A stretch of 55,062 nt of DNA from CAYPEK01 sp964409645 (GTDB lineage Bacteria; UBP15; UBA6099). Both the position numbers and the translations under genes were made by a program. Shown in pieces: positions 25,061 to 33,413 of this stretch. Under the pieces are notes generated by a model. That model was not told where the DNA came from. It was given only the letters and a program-made list of their open reading frames with translations, and made no database searches. Within the stretch, counting starts at the first letter, position 1; each line of letters starts with the position of its first letter. The stretch lies in assembly GCA_964409645.1 (NCBI GenBank), contig CAYPEK010000017.1:1-55062 (forward strand), given 5' to 3'.

Positions 25061-25810
25061 ATGCGGCATATTAGGAAAATAGTAAAATTTGTCTTCTTCC
25101 TTCTGTTCACCATAGGGGCAGTTGGGTTCTCAAAGGCGTTATTCCACGTCATAATTCATCCTGATAAGCAGTGGTTTTCAAGCAGTAATCTGTTCATACT
25201 GATCGGTTTCGCGGTCTATCTTCCCGTGCATGTGATTTTTCACAGGTTGATCGTCCTCCACGTATTCGGACACGAAATAACGCATGTGATATGGTCGATG
25301 ATTTTCGGCGGGAAGATGCACGAACTATACGTTTCGAGAGACAACGGCGGATACACAAGGTATTCGAGGGGGAATTTTCTCGTTACTCTCGCTCCGTATT
25401 TTTTTCCGCTGTACGCGATAATCTTTATGGTCCTGCATCTGATTGTCGCGGCGGAGTTCAAACCTTATATCGATTTTCTGCTCGGCTTTTCTATCTCGTT
25501 TCACATTATGCTCACGCTCTATTCGATAAGGCTGGATCAACCCGACTTAAGGCGCTCCGGACTCGGTTTTTCACTGGTTTTCGCGTATATGATGAACTGC
25601 ATCGTGATCGGATTAATTGTTTGCGTTGTGATGGATGAAAACGCCGGTGTTTTTTTTCGTGACGGAATGAGAATTTACAAAGAAATCGGGCCGGCTTTCG
25701 TTGACCTCGGCCATTGGACGGCTAAACATGTAATCAACCCTTTGCATGATACATTGCGGAATCTGGGTGTCGGATTAGACGGTTTTCTTGACAGAGCAGC
25801 TAAAAGATAA
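25061..25810 (+). CDS. Membrane protein with HEITH zinc-metalloprotease motif (M50-like)
   Basis: A 249-residue integral membrane protein with about five or six hydrophobic segments (about residues 7-28, 43-62, 63-82, 104-130, 136-158, 172-195). The HExxH motif HEITH (residues 71-75) lies inside or next to a membrane segment and is followed by FGGKMHELYVSRDNGGYTRY and FLVTLAPYFFPLYAI, the order seen in M50-type (site-2 protease-like) families. A clear NxxPxxxxDG third-ligand motif is not visible; LDQPDLRRSG may contain the third ligand. No PDZ domain is present. It follows lon by 108 bases, so a role in membrane protein quality control is attractive but unproven. Confidence 0.65.
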   Translation: MRHIRKIVKFVFFLLFTIGAVGFSKALFHVIIHPDKQWFSSSNLFILIGFAVYLPVHVIFHRLIVLHVFGHEITHVIWSMIFGGKMHELYVSRDNGGYTRYSRGNFLVTLAPYFFPLYAIIFMVLHLIVAAEFKPYIDFLLGFSISFHIMLTLYSIRLDQPDLRRSGLGFSLVFAYMMNCIVIGLIVCVVMDENAGVFFRDGMRIYKEIGPAFVDLGHWTAKHVINPLHDTLRNLGVGLDGFLDRAAKR

Positions 25811-25890
25811 ATTTGCGCAATTATAATCATCCATTTGACATAGTCGGCCGTTAGATATAGAAAACTCATAAATTGAGGGATTTTGCAATT

Positions 25891-26667
25891 ATGAGAAATG
25901 TCCGATTTGAATTGATGCGTCCAGCCGAACTCGAAGAGACGTCGAAGACATGTCCCTTGGCATGGATTCCGGTGGGTACGCTGGAATGGCACGGAAGGCA
26001 TCTTCCGGTGGGACTCGACGCTCTGAAGGCGCACGCGATATGCGAGCGGATAGCTCAAAAATCCGGCGGTGTCGTCCTGCCGCCGAATTACTTCTCATTA
26101 AGCGGCATGCTTTTTCCATGGACTTTCAAGTACGATCCGGTCACTATAGCCCGGATGACACACGTTACCTTGAAAAAACTCAGAAAAAACGGGTTCAAGG
26201 TAATATTTATAATTACGGGGCATTATCCATCGGATCATGTTCTGCTGCTGATGGCGGTTGCCGAATGGTTTATGACATTCAATGACGCGGTTGTGGTTGC
26301 GCTGCCCGAATTTGCAATGGCGAAGGAATCCGGTTACAACGGCGATCACGCCGCAAAGTGGGAAACTTCGCTGATGATGGAGCTTTTTCCGGAGCTGATC
26401 GGGAAGGACGAGATGGATAAGTATCGCGATCTGAGCGGTTTCGAGATGTTTTTCAAGGGAGTGCACGGCGAGAATCCGGCGATAAGCGCCTCGCGGGAGC
26501 TTGGCGCATCGACTCTGAACGAAATCGAGTCGGGATTTTCGGAACTTGCGGCTCGGCTTCTCGATAATCCGGACAAGCGTATCGCAAAAGAAATACATAG
26601 AGAAATGATTTTCAACTTCATCGCAAACGGATGGCGTAATGCCGAGGAGATGATTGTAAGAAAATAG
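25891..26667 (+). CDS. Creatininase/amidohydrolase-family protein
   Basis: A 258-residue protein of the creatininase fold, which includes creatinine amidohydrolase, MftE and FAPy deformylase ArfB. Metal ligands expected from the family are present: Glu32, His34 and Asp43 in GTLEWHGRHLPVGLD, the His of ITGHYPSDH (where the family has GNGGN or similar), and Glu of AAKWETSLM. The HAG..ETS motif appears as DHAAKWETS. The substrate is unknown. The frame opens with TTG at 25873; the ATG at 25891 is preferred, with GAGGG 12 bases upstream. It is a possible last member of the kinase-hsp20-lon run, 80 bases after the HEITH gene. Confidence 0.85.
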   Translation: MRNVRFELMRPAELEETSKTCPLAWIPVGTLEWHGRHLPVGLDALKAHAICERIAQKSGGVVLPPNYFSLSGMLFPWTFKYDPVTIARMTHVTLKKLRKNGFKVIFIITGHYPSDHVLLLMAVAEWFMTFNDAVVVALPEFAMAKESGYNGDHAAKWETSLMMELFPELIGKDEMDKYRDLSGFEMFFKGVHGENPAISASRELGASTLNEIESGFSELAARLLDNPDKRIAKEIHREMIFNFIANGWRNAEEMIVRK

Positions 26668-26726
26668 AACGCATTAAATTGGGGAATCGGCTCCGATTAT
26701 AAAAGGGCTTAATTTCAAAGTGATTC

Positions 26727-26756
26727 TCGACAAATATATTTTTAGAATATTACAAT
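26727..26756 (+). promoter_or_regulatory. Candidate promoter for the FliN-like gene
   Basis: TCGACA (26727-26732) and TACAAT (26751-26756), each 5 of 6, with an 18-base spacer. It would give a leader of about 80 bases. Upstream, AATCGG-CT-CCGATT at 26685-26698 is a short palindrome with no T-run after it. Confidence 0.4.
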
Positions 26757-26842
26757 ACTTGTCTGATATAAAATAATATGATAGATTATGAATGCTGTGC
26801 ATTTTCGACGGCAGGTAAGACCTTTTTAACGGAGGTAAGTCC

Positions 26843-27136
26843 GTGGCGGATAAGAAGCTGAAAATGATTTCTGATGTTGACATGACAGTCAGCGTCGAGC
26901 TAGGCCGCACGAAAAAGCTGTTCAAGGAAATCCTTGATATGCAACCGGGCACAGTGATCGAGCTTGGAACGTCAACCGGCGACAGAATCGATCTTCTCGT
27001 GAATAAGAAACTTGTCGCGCAAGGCGAAGTGATGGTGTTGGACGGGAAGTACGCGTTGCGTGTTACGGAAGTGGTCGGATCCGTAAGTGATGCTGTAAAT
27101 GAAGCTCTACAAGAGCGTGGGCGGGGCGGACTGTAA
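26843..27136 (+). CDS. fliN: FliN-like flagellar motor switch protein
   Basis: A 97-residue protein that is essentially one SpoA (surface presentation of antigens) domain: DVDMTVSVELGRTKKLFKEILDMQPGTVIEL, then DLLVNKKLVAQGEVMVLDGKYALRVTEV, which is the FliN C-terminal signature. FliN forms the cytoplasmic C-ring with FliG and FliM and is part of the rotation switch. GGAGG lies 7 bases before a GTG start. The gene is isolated, 7 kb before the flagellar operon and directly upstream of obg; fliM is not in this window. Confidence 0.92.
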   Translation: MADKKLKMISDVDMTVSVELGRTKKLFKEILDMQPGTVIELGTSTGDRIDLLVNKKLVAQGEVMVLDGKYALRVTEVVGSVSDAVNEALQERGRGGL

Positions 27137-27191
27137 CAAGTCCCCCGCCGGGAGCGGACCCGGGATCGACCGGGATCGAAGCTGATCGGCG

Positions 27192-28181
27192 ATGAGAGAT
27201 CAAGTGACGATACTGGTTGCCGCGGGACGCGGGGGCGACGGGATGGTGAGTTTCCGTCGCGAGAAGTATATTCCCAGAGGCGGGCCTGACGGCGGCGACG
27301 GCGGCAGGGGCGGAAGTATAGTAGTTATCGCAGACGATAAAACTCAAGACTTCGATTCCATAAGAAACAGGGGCAGTTACAAGGCGGAGACAGGCTCAGC
27401 GGGCGCTAGATCGCGCAAGTATGGCCATGCGGGAGCGGATTTGTTCATTAAGGTGCCGGCCGGCACCGTTGTTTACGACGACGATACGGGCGAACTGCTC
27501 GCGGAACTCGCTGTTCCGGGCGACAATGTGATCGTCGCCAACGGCGGAACCGGCGGGCGGGGCAACTGCCATTTCGCAACTCCGCAGAATAGGGTGCCGC
27601 AGGAGTGGGAGCCAGGTACGGAAGGCGAAGAAAGAAGTATAAAGCTCGTATTCAGCATCCCGGCGGATGTGGCTGTGGTCGGGCTTCCGAATGCCGGGAA
27701 ATCGTCGCTGATGAGCGCTTTAACCAATTCGAAGACAAAGATCGCCGAATATCCTTTCACGACAAGATCGCCGAAAATCGGCGTGTGCAATGCGGGCTTT
27801 GCATCAAAATTCAGTATTTTGGATATGCCGGCGCTTGTTGAGGGTTCCGCCGAGGGGCGCGGGATAGGAAACTCGTTTTTGAATCATCTGAACCGGGTCA
27901 AGCTGATCGTTTATCTGATCGACGGAACGCTGCCGGAAGGGCTCACCGGTGAGCAGCAATTTAAGGCGTTGAAGAATGAAGTGGCGGCGTATGACTCTGA
28001 ATTCATAAATAAGAAGGAATTGGTGATAATAAATAAGAAAGATGTTTTGGCTGAAGGAGCGGAAAAGACAAAAATCAAGGGAGTGAAAGGGCCGATATTG
28101 AAAGTATCGGCGACTGAAAAAGACGGTTTGGAAAAGTTGATTGCGAAATTGACGTCTTTGCTGGAACTGGAAGTGGAATGA
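27192..28181 (+). CDS. obg: Obg/CgtA GTPase lacking the C-terminal OCT domain
   Basis: Obg is a ribosome-associated GTPase for 50S maturation and stress control. The glycine-rich Obg fold (about 1-155) is clear: AGRGGDGMVSFRREKY, RGGPDGGDGGRGGS, KYGHAGADLFIKVP, GGTGGRGNCHFATP. The G domain has G1 GLPNAGKSS (164-172), G2 YPFTTRSPKIGV, G4 NKKD (281-284) and G5 SAT. G3 reads DMPALVEGSAEGRG (211-224), where nearly all Obg proteins have D-I-P-G; Gly214 is Ala here. The protein ends at 329 residues without the OCT domain, as in many bacteria. The proB start overlaps its stop by 4 bases. Confidence 0.94.
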   Translation: MRDQVTILVAAGRGGDGMVSFRREKYIPRGGPDGGDGGRGGSIVVIADDKTQDFDSIRNRGSYKAETGSAGARSRKYGHAGADLFIKVPAGTVVYDDDTGELLAELAVPGDNVIVANGGTGGRGNCHFATPQNRVPQEWEPGTEGEERSIKLVFSIPADVAVVGLPNAGKSSLMSALTNSKTKIAEYPFTTRSPKIGVCNAGFASKFSILDMPALVEGSAEGRGIGNSFLNHLNRVKLIVYLIDGTLPEGLTGEQQFKALKNEVAAYDSEFINKKELVIINKKDVLAEGAEKTKIKGVKGPILKVSATEKDGLEKLIAKLTSLLELEVE

Positions 28182-29290
28182 AACAGAAAAAGATAAAAAG
28201 AGTGGTCGTGAAGATCGGCAGTCGGGTTCTCTTCGGCGACTCGCAAGATATAGATGTTCGGTTCATGAAGGATTTCGTGGCCGGATTGGCGAGGCTGCAT
28301 AAAAAAGGTTATGAAATTGTGATCGTGTCGTCCGGCGCCATCAGAACCGGACTCCCCATACTTAAATTGAATTCCAAGCGTGTCGGGATATCCCAGAAGC
28401 AGGCGGCGGCGGCGGTCGGCCAAGGCGTGTTGATCGCAAAATACACTGAGATGTTCATGAAACACGGTATAGTTGCCGCTCAGGTTCTGCTCACAGCCGA
28501 CATCATGCAAGAGAGAAAAACATATCTTAACGCACGTAACACGCTACGCACTCTGATCGACATGAAGGTAGTTCCGATTATAAATGAGAACGATACCGTG
28601 GCGTTCGAGGAGATCAAATTCGGCGATAACGACAGGCTGTCGGCGATTTCTTCCATGCTTGTGGACGCCGATCTGTTGATACTACTTTCCGACGTAAAAG
28701 GACTCTGCAAGGAAGACCCGAGGAAGACTAACGATGCGGAGTTGCTGAAAGTTGTCGAGGAGATAACCCCGGAGATAAAGGAATGTGCGACCGGGCCGCT
28801 CGAAGACGGCGGCGTCGGCGGGATGTCGAGTAAACTGGACGCGGCGGAAATAGCGGCGGAATGCGGCATAAGCATGGTAATAACCGACGGCAGGGAGAAG
28901 GATGCCGTGGAAAGAATTGTCACCGGGGAGCAACTCGGAACGATGTTTCTTTCAAAGGCGAACGGGCTGTCCGGACGGAAGAGATGGCTTGCGTACGGGG
29001 CGACGGTCGAAGGCAGGATCATTGTGAACGAAGGCGCCGAAACGATGATAAGAACGAAGGGAAAGAGTCTTCTTCCGAGTGGAATCGTCAGAGTTGACAA
29101 GGACTTTGATCACGGCGCATGTGTCGAAATATGCGAGTCGCGAGGCAAATGTTTCGGCAAAGGGTTGTCGATATATTCGTCCGCCGAGATAAGGCGTATT
29201 CAGGGCCGCCAATCCGCGGAGATCAAGGATGTTCTCGGCTATAAAATTTCCGATGTAGTTGTACACCGCGATGATCTGGCGCTTATTTAA
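28178..29290 (+). CDS. proB: Glutamate 5-kinase, ProB
   Basis: ProB phosphorylates glutamate to gamma-glutamyl phosphate, the first step of proline synthesis. The 370-residue protein has the amino-acid-kinase start RVVVKIGSRVLFG, the feedback/glutamate-site segment IVSSGAI, VPIINENDTVAFEEIKFGDND, LLSDVKGLC, and GGMSSKLDAAEIA. A C-terminal PUA domain (about 275-360; GATVEGRIIVNEGAETMI) is present, as in E. coli. The start overlaps obg by 4 bases (ATGA), and proA follows after 144 bases with its own ribosome-binding site. Confidence 0.97.
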   Translation: MKQKKIKRVVVKIGSRVLFGDSQDIDVRFMKDFVAGLARLHKKGYEIVIVSSGAIRTGLPILKLNSKRVGISQKQAAAAVGQGVLIAKYTEMFMKHGIVAAQVLLTADIMQERKTYLNARNTLRTLIDMKVVPIINENDTVAFEEIKFGDNDRLSAISSMLVDADLLILLSDVKGLCKEDPRKTNDAELLKVVEEITPEIKECATGPLEDGGVGGMSSKLDAAEIAAECGISMVITDGREKDAVERIVTGEQLGTMFLSKANGLSGRKRWLAYGATVEGRIIVNEGAETMIRTKGKSLLPSGIVRVDKDFDHGACVEICESRGKCFGKGLSIYSSAEIRRIQGRQSAEIKDVLGYKISDVVVHRDDLALI

Positions 29291-29392
29291 TCGATAAACA
29301 ACAATAGTAAAAAGTTTAGGATGGATTTGAGCTCATTTATTAAATTGTTGCGCTTCAGAACATCGCCCGATCCTTCAAATATGAAATGTAAG

Positions 29393-29401
29393 TGCTACAA
29401 T
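29393..29401 (+). promoter_or_regulatory. Candidate extended -10 element before proA
   Basis: TGCTACAAT (TG-N-TACAAT) lies 33 bases before the proA ATG. No clear -35 box is seen. proA may therefore be partly independent of obg-proB. Confidence 0.35.
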
Positions 29402-29434
29402 TAATGGAATGATTGATGAATGGAGGAATCCGGT

Positions 29435-30766
29435 ATGGCCGGAACCAAAAAGAAAAGCGTGGAAGTAATAAAGAAGGCGAAGGAAGCGAGAGAGGCGGGA
29501 CTTGAGCTTGCGAAGCTGAAGGACAGCCGCAGAAGAACTGCTTTAAAAATGATGGCGGCGGCTGTCAGAGCTGAGCGCGGGAAGATATTGAAGGCGAATG
29601 AGGCAGATGTCGCGGAGGCCAAAAAGCAGGTCGCGAAGGGCGAGATGACGGCCGCGATGCTTAAGCGCCTGATCGTGGACGAAAATAAGATCGAAGATAT
29701 GGCTCTTGGAATAGAGAGCGTCGCCAAACTTCCCGATCCGATCGGCAAAAGAATAAGCGCGATAGAACTTGATTACGGTCTGGTGCTCGAACAGGTGACG
29801 GTACCGATCGGCGTGATAGGCGCGATATTCGAGTCGCGGCCGGATGTCGTGCCGCAGGTTGCGTCGTTGTGCCTGAAATCGGGGAATGCCGTTTTGCTTA
29901 AGGGCGGCAAAGAGGCCGCGAACACGAACAAGGCGCTCGCGGAAGTGCTTTCGGACTCATCTGTGAAAGCGACGGGAGTGCCGAATGGATGGCTCCAACT
30001 GATCGAAACCCGTGAGGAAGTGACTCAGGTTCTTGAGCTTGACGAGTACATCGATCTGCTTGTACCGCGCGGAAGTAACGAGTTCGTAAGGTACATCAAA
30101 AATAACACGGCAATTCCCGTGCTGGGCCATGCCGACGGTATTTGTCACGTCTATATCGATAAAGACGCCCGGATGGATTTGGCTGTTGCGATCGCCATAG
30201 ACTCAAAGACGCAGTATCCGGCCGTGTGCAATGCAATGGAGACGTTACTTGTGCATAAGGATATTGCACGCACATTCGTACCGCGGATAGTCGAGCTGTA
30301 CAAGTCGCTTGGTGTTGAGGTAAGAGGATGTCTTAGGACGAGAAGTCTGGTAAAAGGAGTGAAACCGGCGACGGAAGCCGATTGGGCGGCCGAGTATCTC
30401 GATCTGATAATATCGATCAAAATTGTCGATAGCATTGAAGATGCGATAAAACACATTAATACTTACGGATCGAAACATACCGATGCGATAGTCACGAAGT
30501 CGAAGAAAGCCGCAAAGACGTTTTTTGAGTCGGTGGATTCGTCATGCGTGTTCCATAACGCTTCCACGCGCTTCTCGGATGGGTTCAGATTCGGCAAAGG
30601 CGCGGAAATCGGAATAAGCACGAATAAAACGCACGCAAGAGGGCCTGTGGGGCTCGAAGGACTGGTTATTTATAATTATAGATTGAAAGGGTCGGGGCAG
30701 GTTGTAGCGGATTATGTCGGGCCGAAAGCGAAGAAGTTCACGCACAAGCTCATCAAGCAGAAATAA
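29435..30766 (+). CDS. proA: Gamma-glutamyl phosphate reductase, ProA
   Basis: ProA reduces gamma-glutamyl phosphate to glutamate semialdehyde with NADPH. The 443-residue aldehyde-dehydrogenase-fold protein has PIGVIGAIFESRPDVVPQVASLCLKSGNA, LLKGGKEAANTN, LLVPRGSNEFVRYI, HADGICHVYID, and the catalytic cysteine in YPAVCNAMETLLVH. VFHNASTRFSDGFRFGKGAEIGIST and GPVGLEGL close the family set. The frame opens at 29420, but GGAGG lies 8 bases before the ATG at 29435, so that start is used. Confidence 0.97.
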   Translation: MAGTKKKSVEVIKKAKEAREAGLELAKLKDSRRRTALKMMAAAVRAERGKILKANEADVAEAKKQVAKGEMTAAMLKRLIVDENKIEDMALGIESVAKLPDPIGKRISAIELDYGLVLEQVTVPIGVIGAIFESRPDVVPQVASLCLKSGNAVLLKGGKEAANTNKALAEVLSDSSVKATGVPNGWLQLIETREEVTQVLELDEYIDLLVPRGSNEFVRYIKNNTAIPVLGHADGICHVYIDKDARMDLAVAIAIDSKTQYPAVCNAMETLLVHKDIARTFVPRIVELYKSLGVEVRGCLRTRSLVKGVKPATEADWAAEYLDLIISIKIVDSIEDAIKHINTYGSKHTDAIVTKSKKAAKTFFESVDSSCVFHNASTRFSDGFRFGKGAEIGISTNKTHARGPVGLEGLVIYNYRLKGSGQVVADYVGPKAKKFTHKLIKQK

Positions 30767-30792
30767 TCCGTGCATGATTGTGGTTGGTTGTC

Positions 30793-31281
30793 ATGTCGAA
30801 AAAAGAGAATGAAAAAAGCGATTTTAAGTTAGTTGCGCGCAATAAAAAAGCGTTTTTTGATTACCATATTGAGGACAGATATGAGGCCGGGTTGGTCCTG
30901 ACCGGTTCCGAGATAAAATCTATTCGGAACGGAGGCGCGAACCTGTCAGACGGGTATGTTGCAATCCGGAATGGGGAAGCTTTTCTGCTTCAGACGCACA
31001 TTGCGCCGTACCGTCAGGGAGGCAAATATTTCAATCATGAGCCCTTCAGAACAAGGAAACTGCTTTTGCACCGCCGGGAGATCGATTCGATAATCGGAAG
31101 AGTGCAGCGGCGCGGACTTACGCTGCTGCCGTTGCAATTGTATTTCAAGGGTAATCTGGCTAAACTGGACATAGGACTTGCAAAAAGCAAGAAAAATTAT
31201 GATAAGAAAAAGGATATTATTGATAAACAACAGGAACGCGACGCGAGCCGTGAAGTGAAAGACCGTGCTCGGCGCGTTTAA
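30793..31281 (+). CDS. smpB: SsrA-binding protein SmpB
   Basis: SmpB carries tmRNA to stalled ribosomes. The 162-residue protein has the family start LVARNKKAFFDYHIEDRYEAGLVLTGSEIKSIR, then ANLSDGYVAIRNGEAFL, HEPFRTRKLLLHRREI, and the basic tail AKSKKNYDKKKDIIDKQQERDASREVKDRAR, which lies in the mRNA channel. The frame opens with TTG at 30778; the ATG at 30793 gives the normal length. The tmRNA gene begins 41 bases after its stop, so the protein and its RNA partner are adjacent. Confidence 0.97.
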   Translation: MSKKENEKSDFKLVARNKKAFFDYHIEDRYEAGLVLTGSEIKSIRNGGANLSDGYVAIRNGEAFLLQTHIAPYRQGGKYFNHEPFRTRKLLLHRREIDSIIGRVQRRGLTLLPLQLYFKGNLAKLDIGLAKSKKNYDKKKDIIDKQQERDASREVKDRARRV

Positions 31282-31322
31282 TTTTTCGGGGGGAATGGAA
31301 TAGTTTATCAAGAAAGGAAAGG

Positions 31323-31670
31323 GGGGGCGTAAGGGTTCGACGGGGTTTCTACAATCAGTTTGCTGCAAGTCGAGGTCTCCGCAGGCTCGTTAAAAAGGCG
31401 GGACTTATAAATTAAGTGCAAAACCTGAACTAGCACTCGCTGCCTAATGCGGCGACACCTCTCGGGATTTCGCCGGCCGAGACCGTGCAGGTGACGCTAG
31501 ACCGGCTGCCGCGGCCCCATTCCCGGTAAGGCTGCGAAAGACAAACCGGAATTGAACCTCTGGAACCCGGCTCGCAGGGGGCCGGAGGTTCGAGATCAAA
31601 GAGCGGGCTAAACTTGTAGATGCGGATTGGTTGGTTTCCTCGGACGCGGGTTCAATTCCCGCCGCCTCCA
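31323..31670 (+). ncRNA. ssrA: tmRNA (one-piece)
   Basis: The 5' end GGGGGCG-TAAGGGTTCGACGGGG and the 3' end GGACGCGGGTTCAATTCCCGCCGCCTCCA form the tRNA-like domain; acceptor GGGGGCG pairs with CGCCTCC (one G-U) and the T-arm is GCGGG-TTCAATT-CCCGC. The 3' CCA is not encoded. The tag reading frame is at 31418-31447 and encodes AKPELALAA, then TAA. Total length is 348 bases. Pseudoknot-type GC-rich segments follow the tag. As a continuous molecule it differs from the two-piece tmRNA of alphaproteobacteria and some cyanobacteria. Confidence 0.96.
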
Positions 31671-31682
31671 TAATTCCCCCCT

Positions 31683-33347
31683 TTGCTTAAAGCGTTGAAA
31701 CTATTTCCATCCGACAAGGCTTCGGCAGGGCCATACGGCAAAATATTTTCGCTGTTTTTTATAATGGTTGTTTCTTTATTGCTTCCATCTGTTAAAGCCA
31801 TCGCGGCTCAAAGTATCGATGTGGCGGATGAGCAAAATAACAGGCCGTCGGTGTCCGCGAAAGGTCCTGAAATATTAATACAAAAAAATCAAAAGGGCGG
31901 TTTTCATGCCGCGAAGTTTGTATTTTCCTCTAGGGTTGAAATTAAATCGTTTTACTTGAGTGATCCGCCGAGATTCATAGTGGATTTCATAGGGGCGGAG
32001 TTGACAGACGGCCAAAAATTAATCGGGACCGGAACGCCTGATGTGGCGGCGATTCGCATCGCTCAGTTCAGCGCTGACCCTGACATCGTGAGGTCGGTTT
32101 TTGACTTGTCGAGCTCGAAGAAATTTGCTGTAAAGCAAGAAGAAAACGGCTCCGTTACGATTGTCGCGGAAGCAGAAGGAGCTGCGGCCTTTTCAGCGTT
32201 GCCATTTCCTGATCCGTCAATAGAAAAATTATTCAACAAAACGATTTTGAGGATTAATTTTAAAGAAGTTCCGAAATATGAAAAGTTGAGCGACGGCAAA
32301 AACAACGAATTCGATATCGATTTTTACGGTTATAAACCAAAAGACGCTTTGAAAGAAATACCAATTAATGCTGGGTTGATCGAGAGTGTAAAAGTTGCGC
32401 ATTATGAGAAAAAAGGCGACATAACAAGAGTCAGCATAATAACGAAAATGCCTGCCGCTATCACGACCGACGAAAGTGAGAGCGGGAAAAGCCTGACAAT
32501 AACCGTGTATCAACCTTCGTTATACGGGGCAAAAATTACTTTGGATCCGGGACATGGCGGAAAAGACCCCGGCGCGATAACAGATAACGGATTGATAGAG
32601 AAAGATATTGTGCTGGACATAGCTTTAAGGCTGAAAGCGCTTCTGGAGTCGGCGGGCGCGATTGTTACGATGACTCGCGATACGGACGATTTCATCCCTT
32701 TGGACGACAGGGCATTTATAGCCAACAGGAGCGCATCGGAATTGTTTTTGAGTATTCACGCAAATGCACTCCCTGATCATGGCCGGAAATTAAGCTGTCG
32801 CGGCCTGCAGATGCTTTATTATTCGGATGATAGCAAAGAATATGCGAGTGTGATGCAGGGAGAATTGCTCGACATGCTGAAGACAGGAGATCAGGGGCTT
32901 TCCGTGAGAAAACTGGTGGTCCTCAGGAAAACGCAGATGAAGGCGGTTCTTGCGGAATTAGGCTTTATTACGCATCCAAACGACGGGCAGCTTTTCAGGA
33001 GCGACGTATTCAGAGAAAATGCGGCTCGTGGCTTATACAACGGTCTGCTGAGATACAAAGGCGGAAAAGGCGTTAAACTTGCCGCGCTGGCTTTGCCCGC
33101 TGAGATGCAGGCGCAATTACCGGGAGGAGTTATTGTAAATAAATATCTGGCTTCCGGGGCGATTTCCGGGAACGCAAATAAAACATCGGCCGGTATAAAC
33201 ACGGACGTATCCGGTGAAGATGGCATTTATGTGATCCAACAGGAAATAAATCAGAAGACAGCAGGGAATGAAGATAAGGTTGATGCCGTAATTAAGAAGG
33301 GCAGCCCCACGAATTTCAATAATCCTAAGCTCGAGCAGCAACGCTGA
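31683..33347 (+). CDS. N-acetylmuramoyl-L-alanine amidase (AMIN plus Amidase_3)
   Basis: An amidase of up to 554 residues that cuts the peptide off N-acetylmuramic acid in murein, usually during cell separation. An N-terminal hydrophobic segment (IFSLFFIMVVSLLLPSVKAIA) is a signal peptide. Two AMIN-like parts (SRVEIKSFYLSDPPRFIVDF and a second one from about residue 180) precede the zinc amidase domain: His291 in DPGHGGKDPGA, Glu in NGLIEKDIVLDIA, His in LSIHANAL, and the catalytic Glu in VLRKTQMKAVLAELGFITHP. The C-terminal 100 residues are Asn/Gly rich and unrecognised. The start is uncertain: TTG at 31683 lies 13 bases after tmRNA, and TTG at 31695 is an alternative. Confidence 0.9.
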   Translation: MLKALKLFPSDKASAGPYGKIFSLFFIMVVSLLLPSVKAIAAQSIDVADEQNNRPSVSAKGPEILIQKNQKGGFHAAKFVFSSRVEIKSFYLSDPPRFIVDFIGAELTDGQKLIGTGTPDVAAIRIAQFSADPDIVRSVFDLSSSKKFAVKQEENGSVTIVAEAEGAAAFSALPFPDPSIEKLFNKTILRINFKEVPKYEKLSDGKNNEFDIDFYGYKPKDALKEIPINAGLIESVKVAHYEKKGDITRVSIITKMPAAITTDESESGKSLTITVYQPSLYGAKITLDPGHGGKDPGAITDNGLIEKDIVLDIALRLKALLESAGAIVTMTRDTDDFIPLDDRAFIANRSASELFLSIHANALPDHGRKLSCRGLQMLYYSDDSKEYASVMQGELLDMLKTGDQGLSVRKLVVLRKTQMKAVLAELGFITHPNDGQLFRSDVFRENAARGLYNGLLRYKGGKGVKLAALALPAEMQAQLPGGVIVNKYLASGAISGNANKTSAGINTDVSGEDGIYVIQQEINQKTAGNEDKVDAVIKKGSPTNFNNPKLEQQR

Positions 33348-33399
33348 ATATTCACATTACGAAAATAATTTATAAATTTGCTTTAATTTTTATATAAGA

Positions 33400-33405
33400 T
33401 ATAAT
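33400..33405 (+). promoter_or_regulatory. -10 box immediately before the 150-residue gene
   Basis: Perfect TATAAT ending 8 bases before the GTG at 33414, with TTGCTT 16 bases upstream. With no clear Shine-Dalgarno, this is a third candidate for a leaderless transcript, although the ATG at 33423 is also possible. Confidence 0.4.
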
Positions 33406-33413
33406 TCAAACCG

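Noticed and set aside
26685..26698. Short palindrome AATCGG-CT-CCGATT after the creatininase gene
   Set aside because: No T-run follows on either strand and the loop is only 2 bases; termination is not supported.
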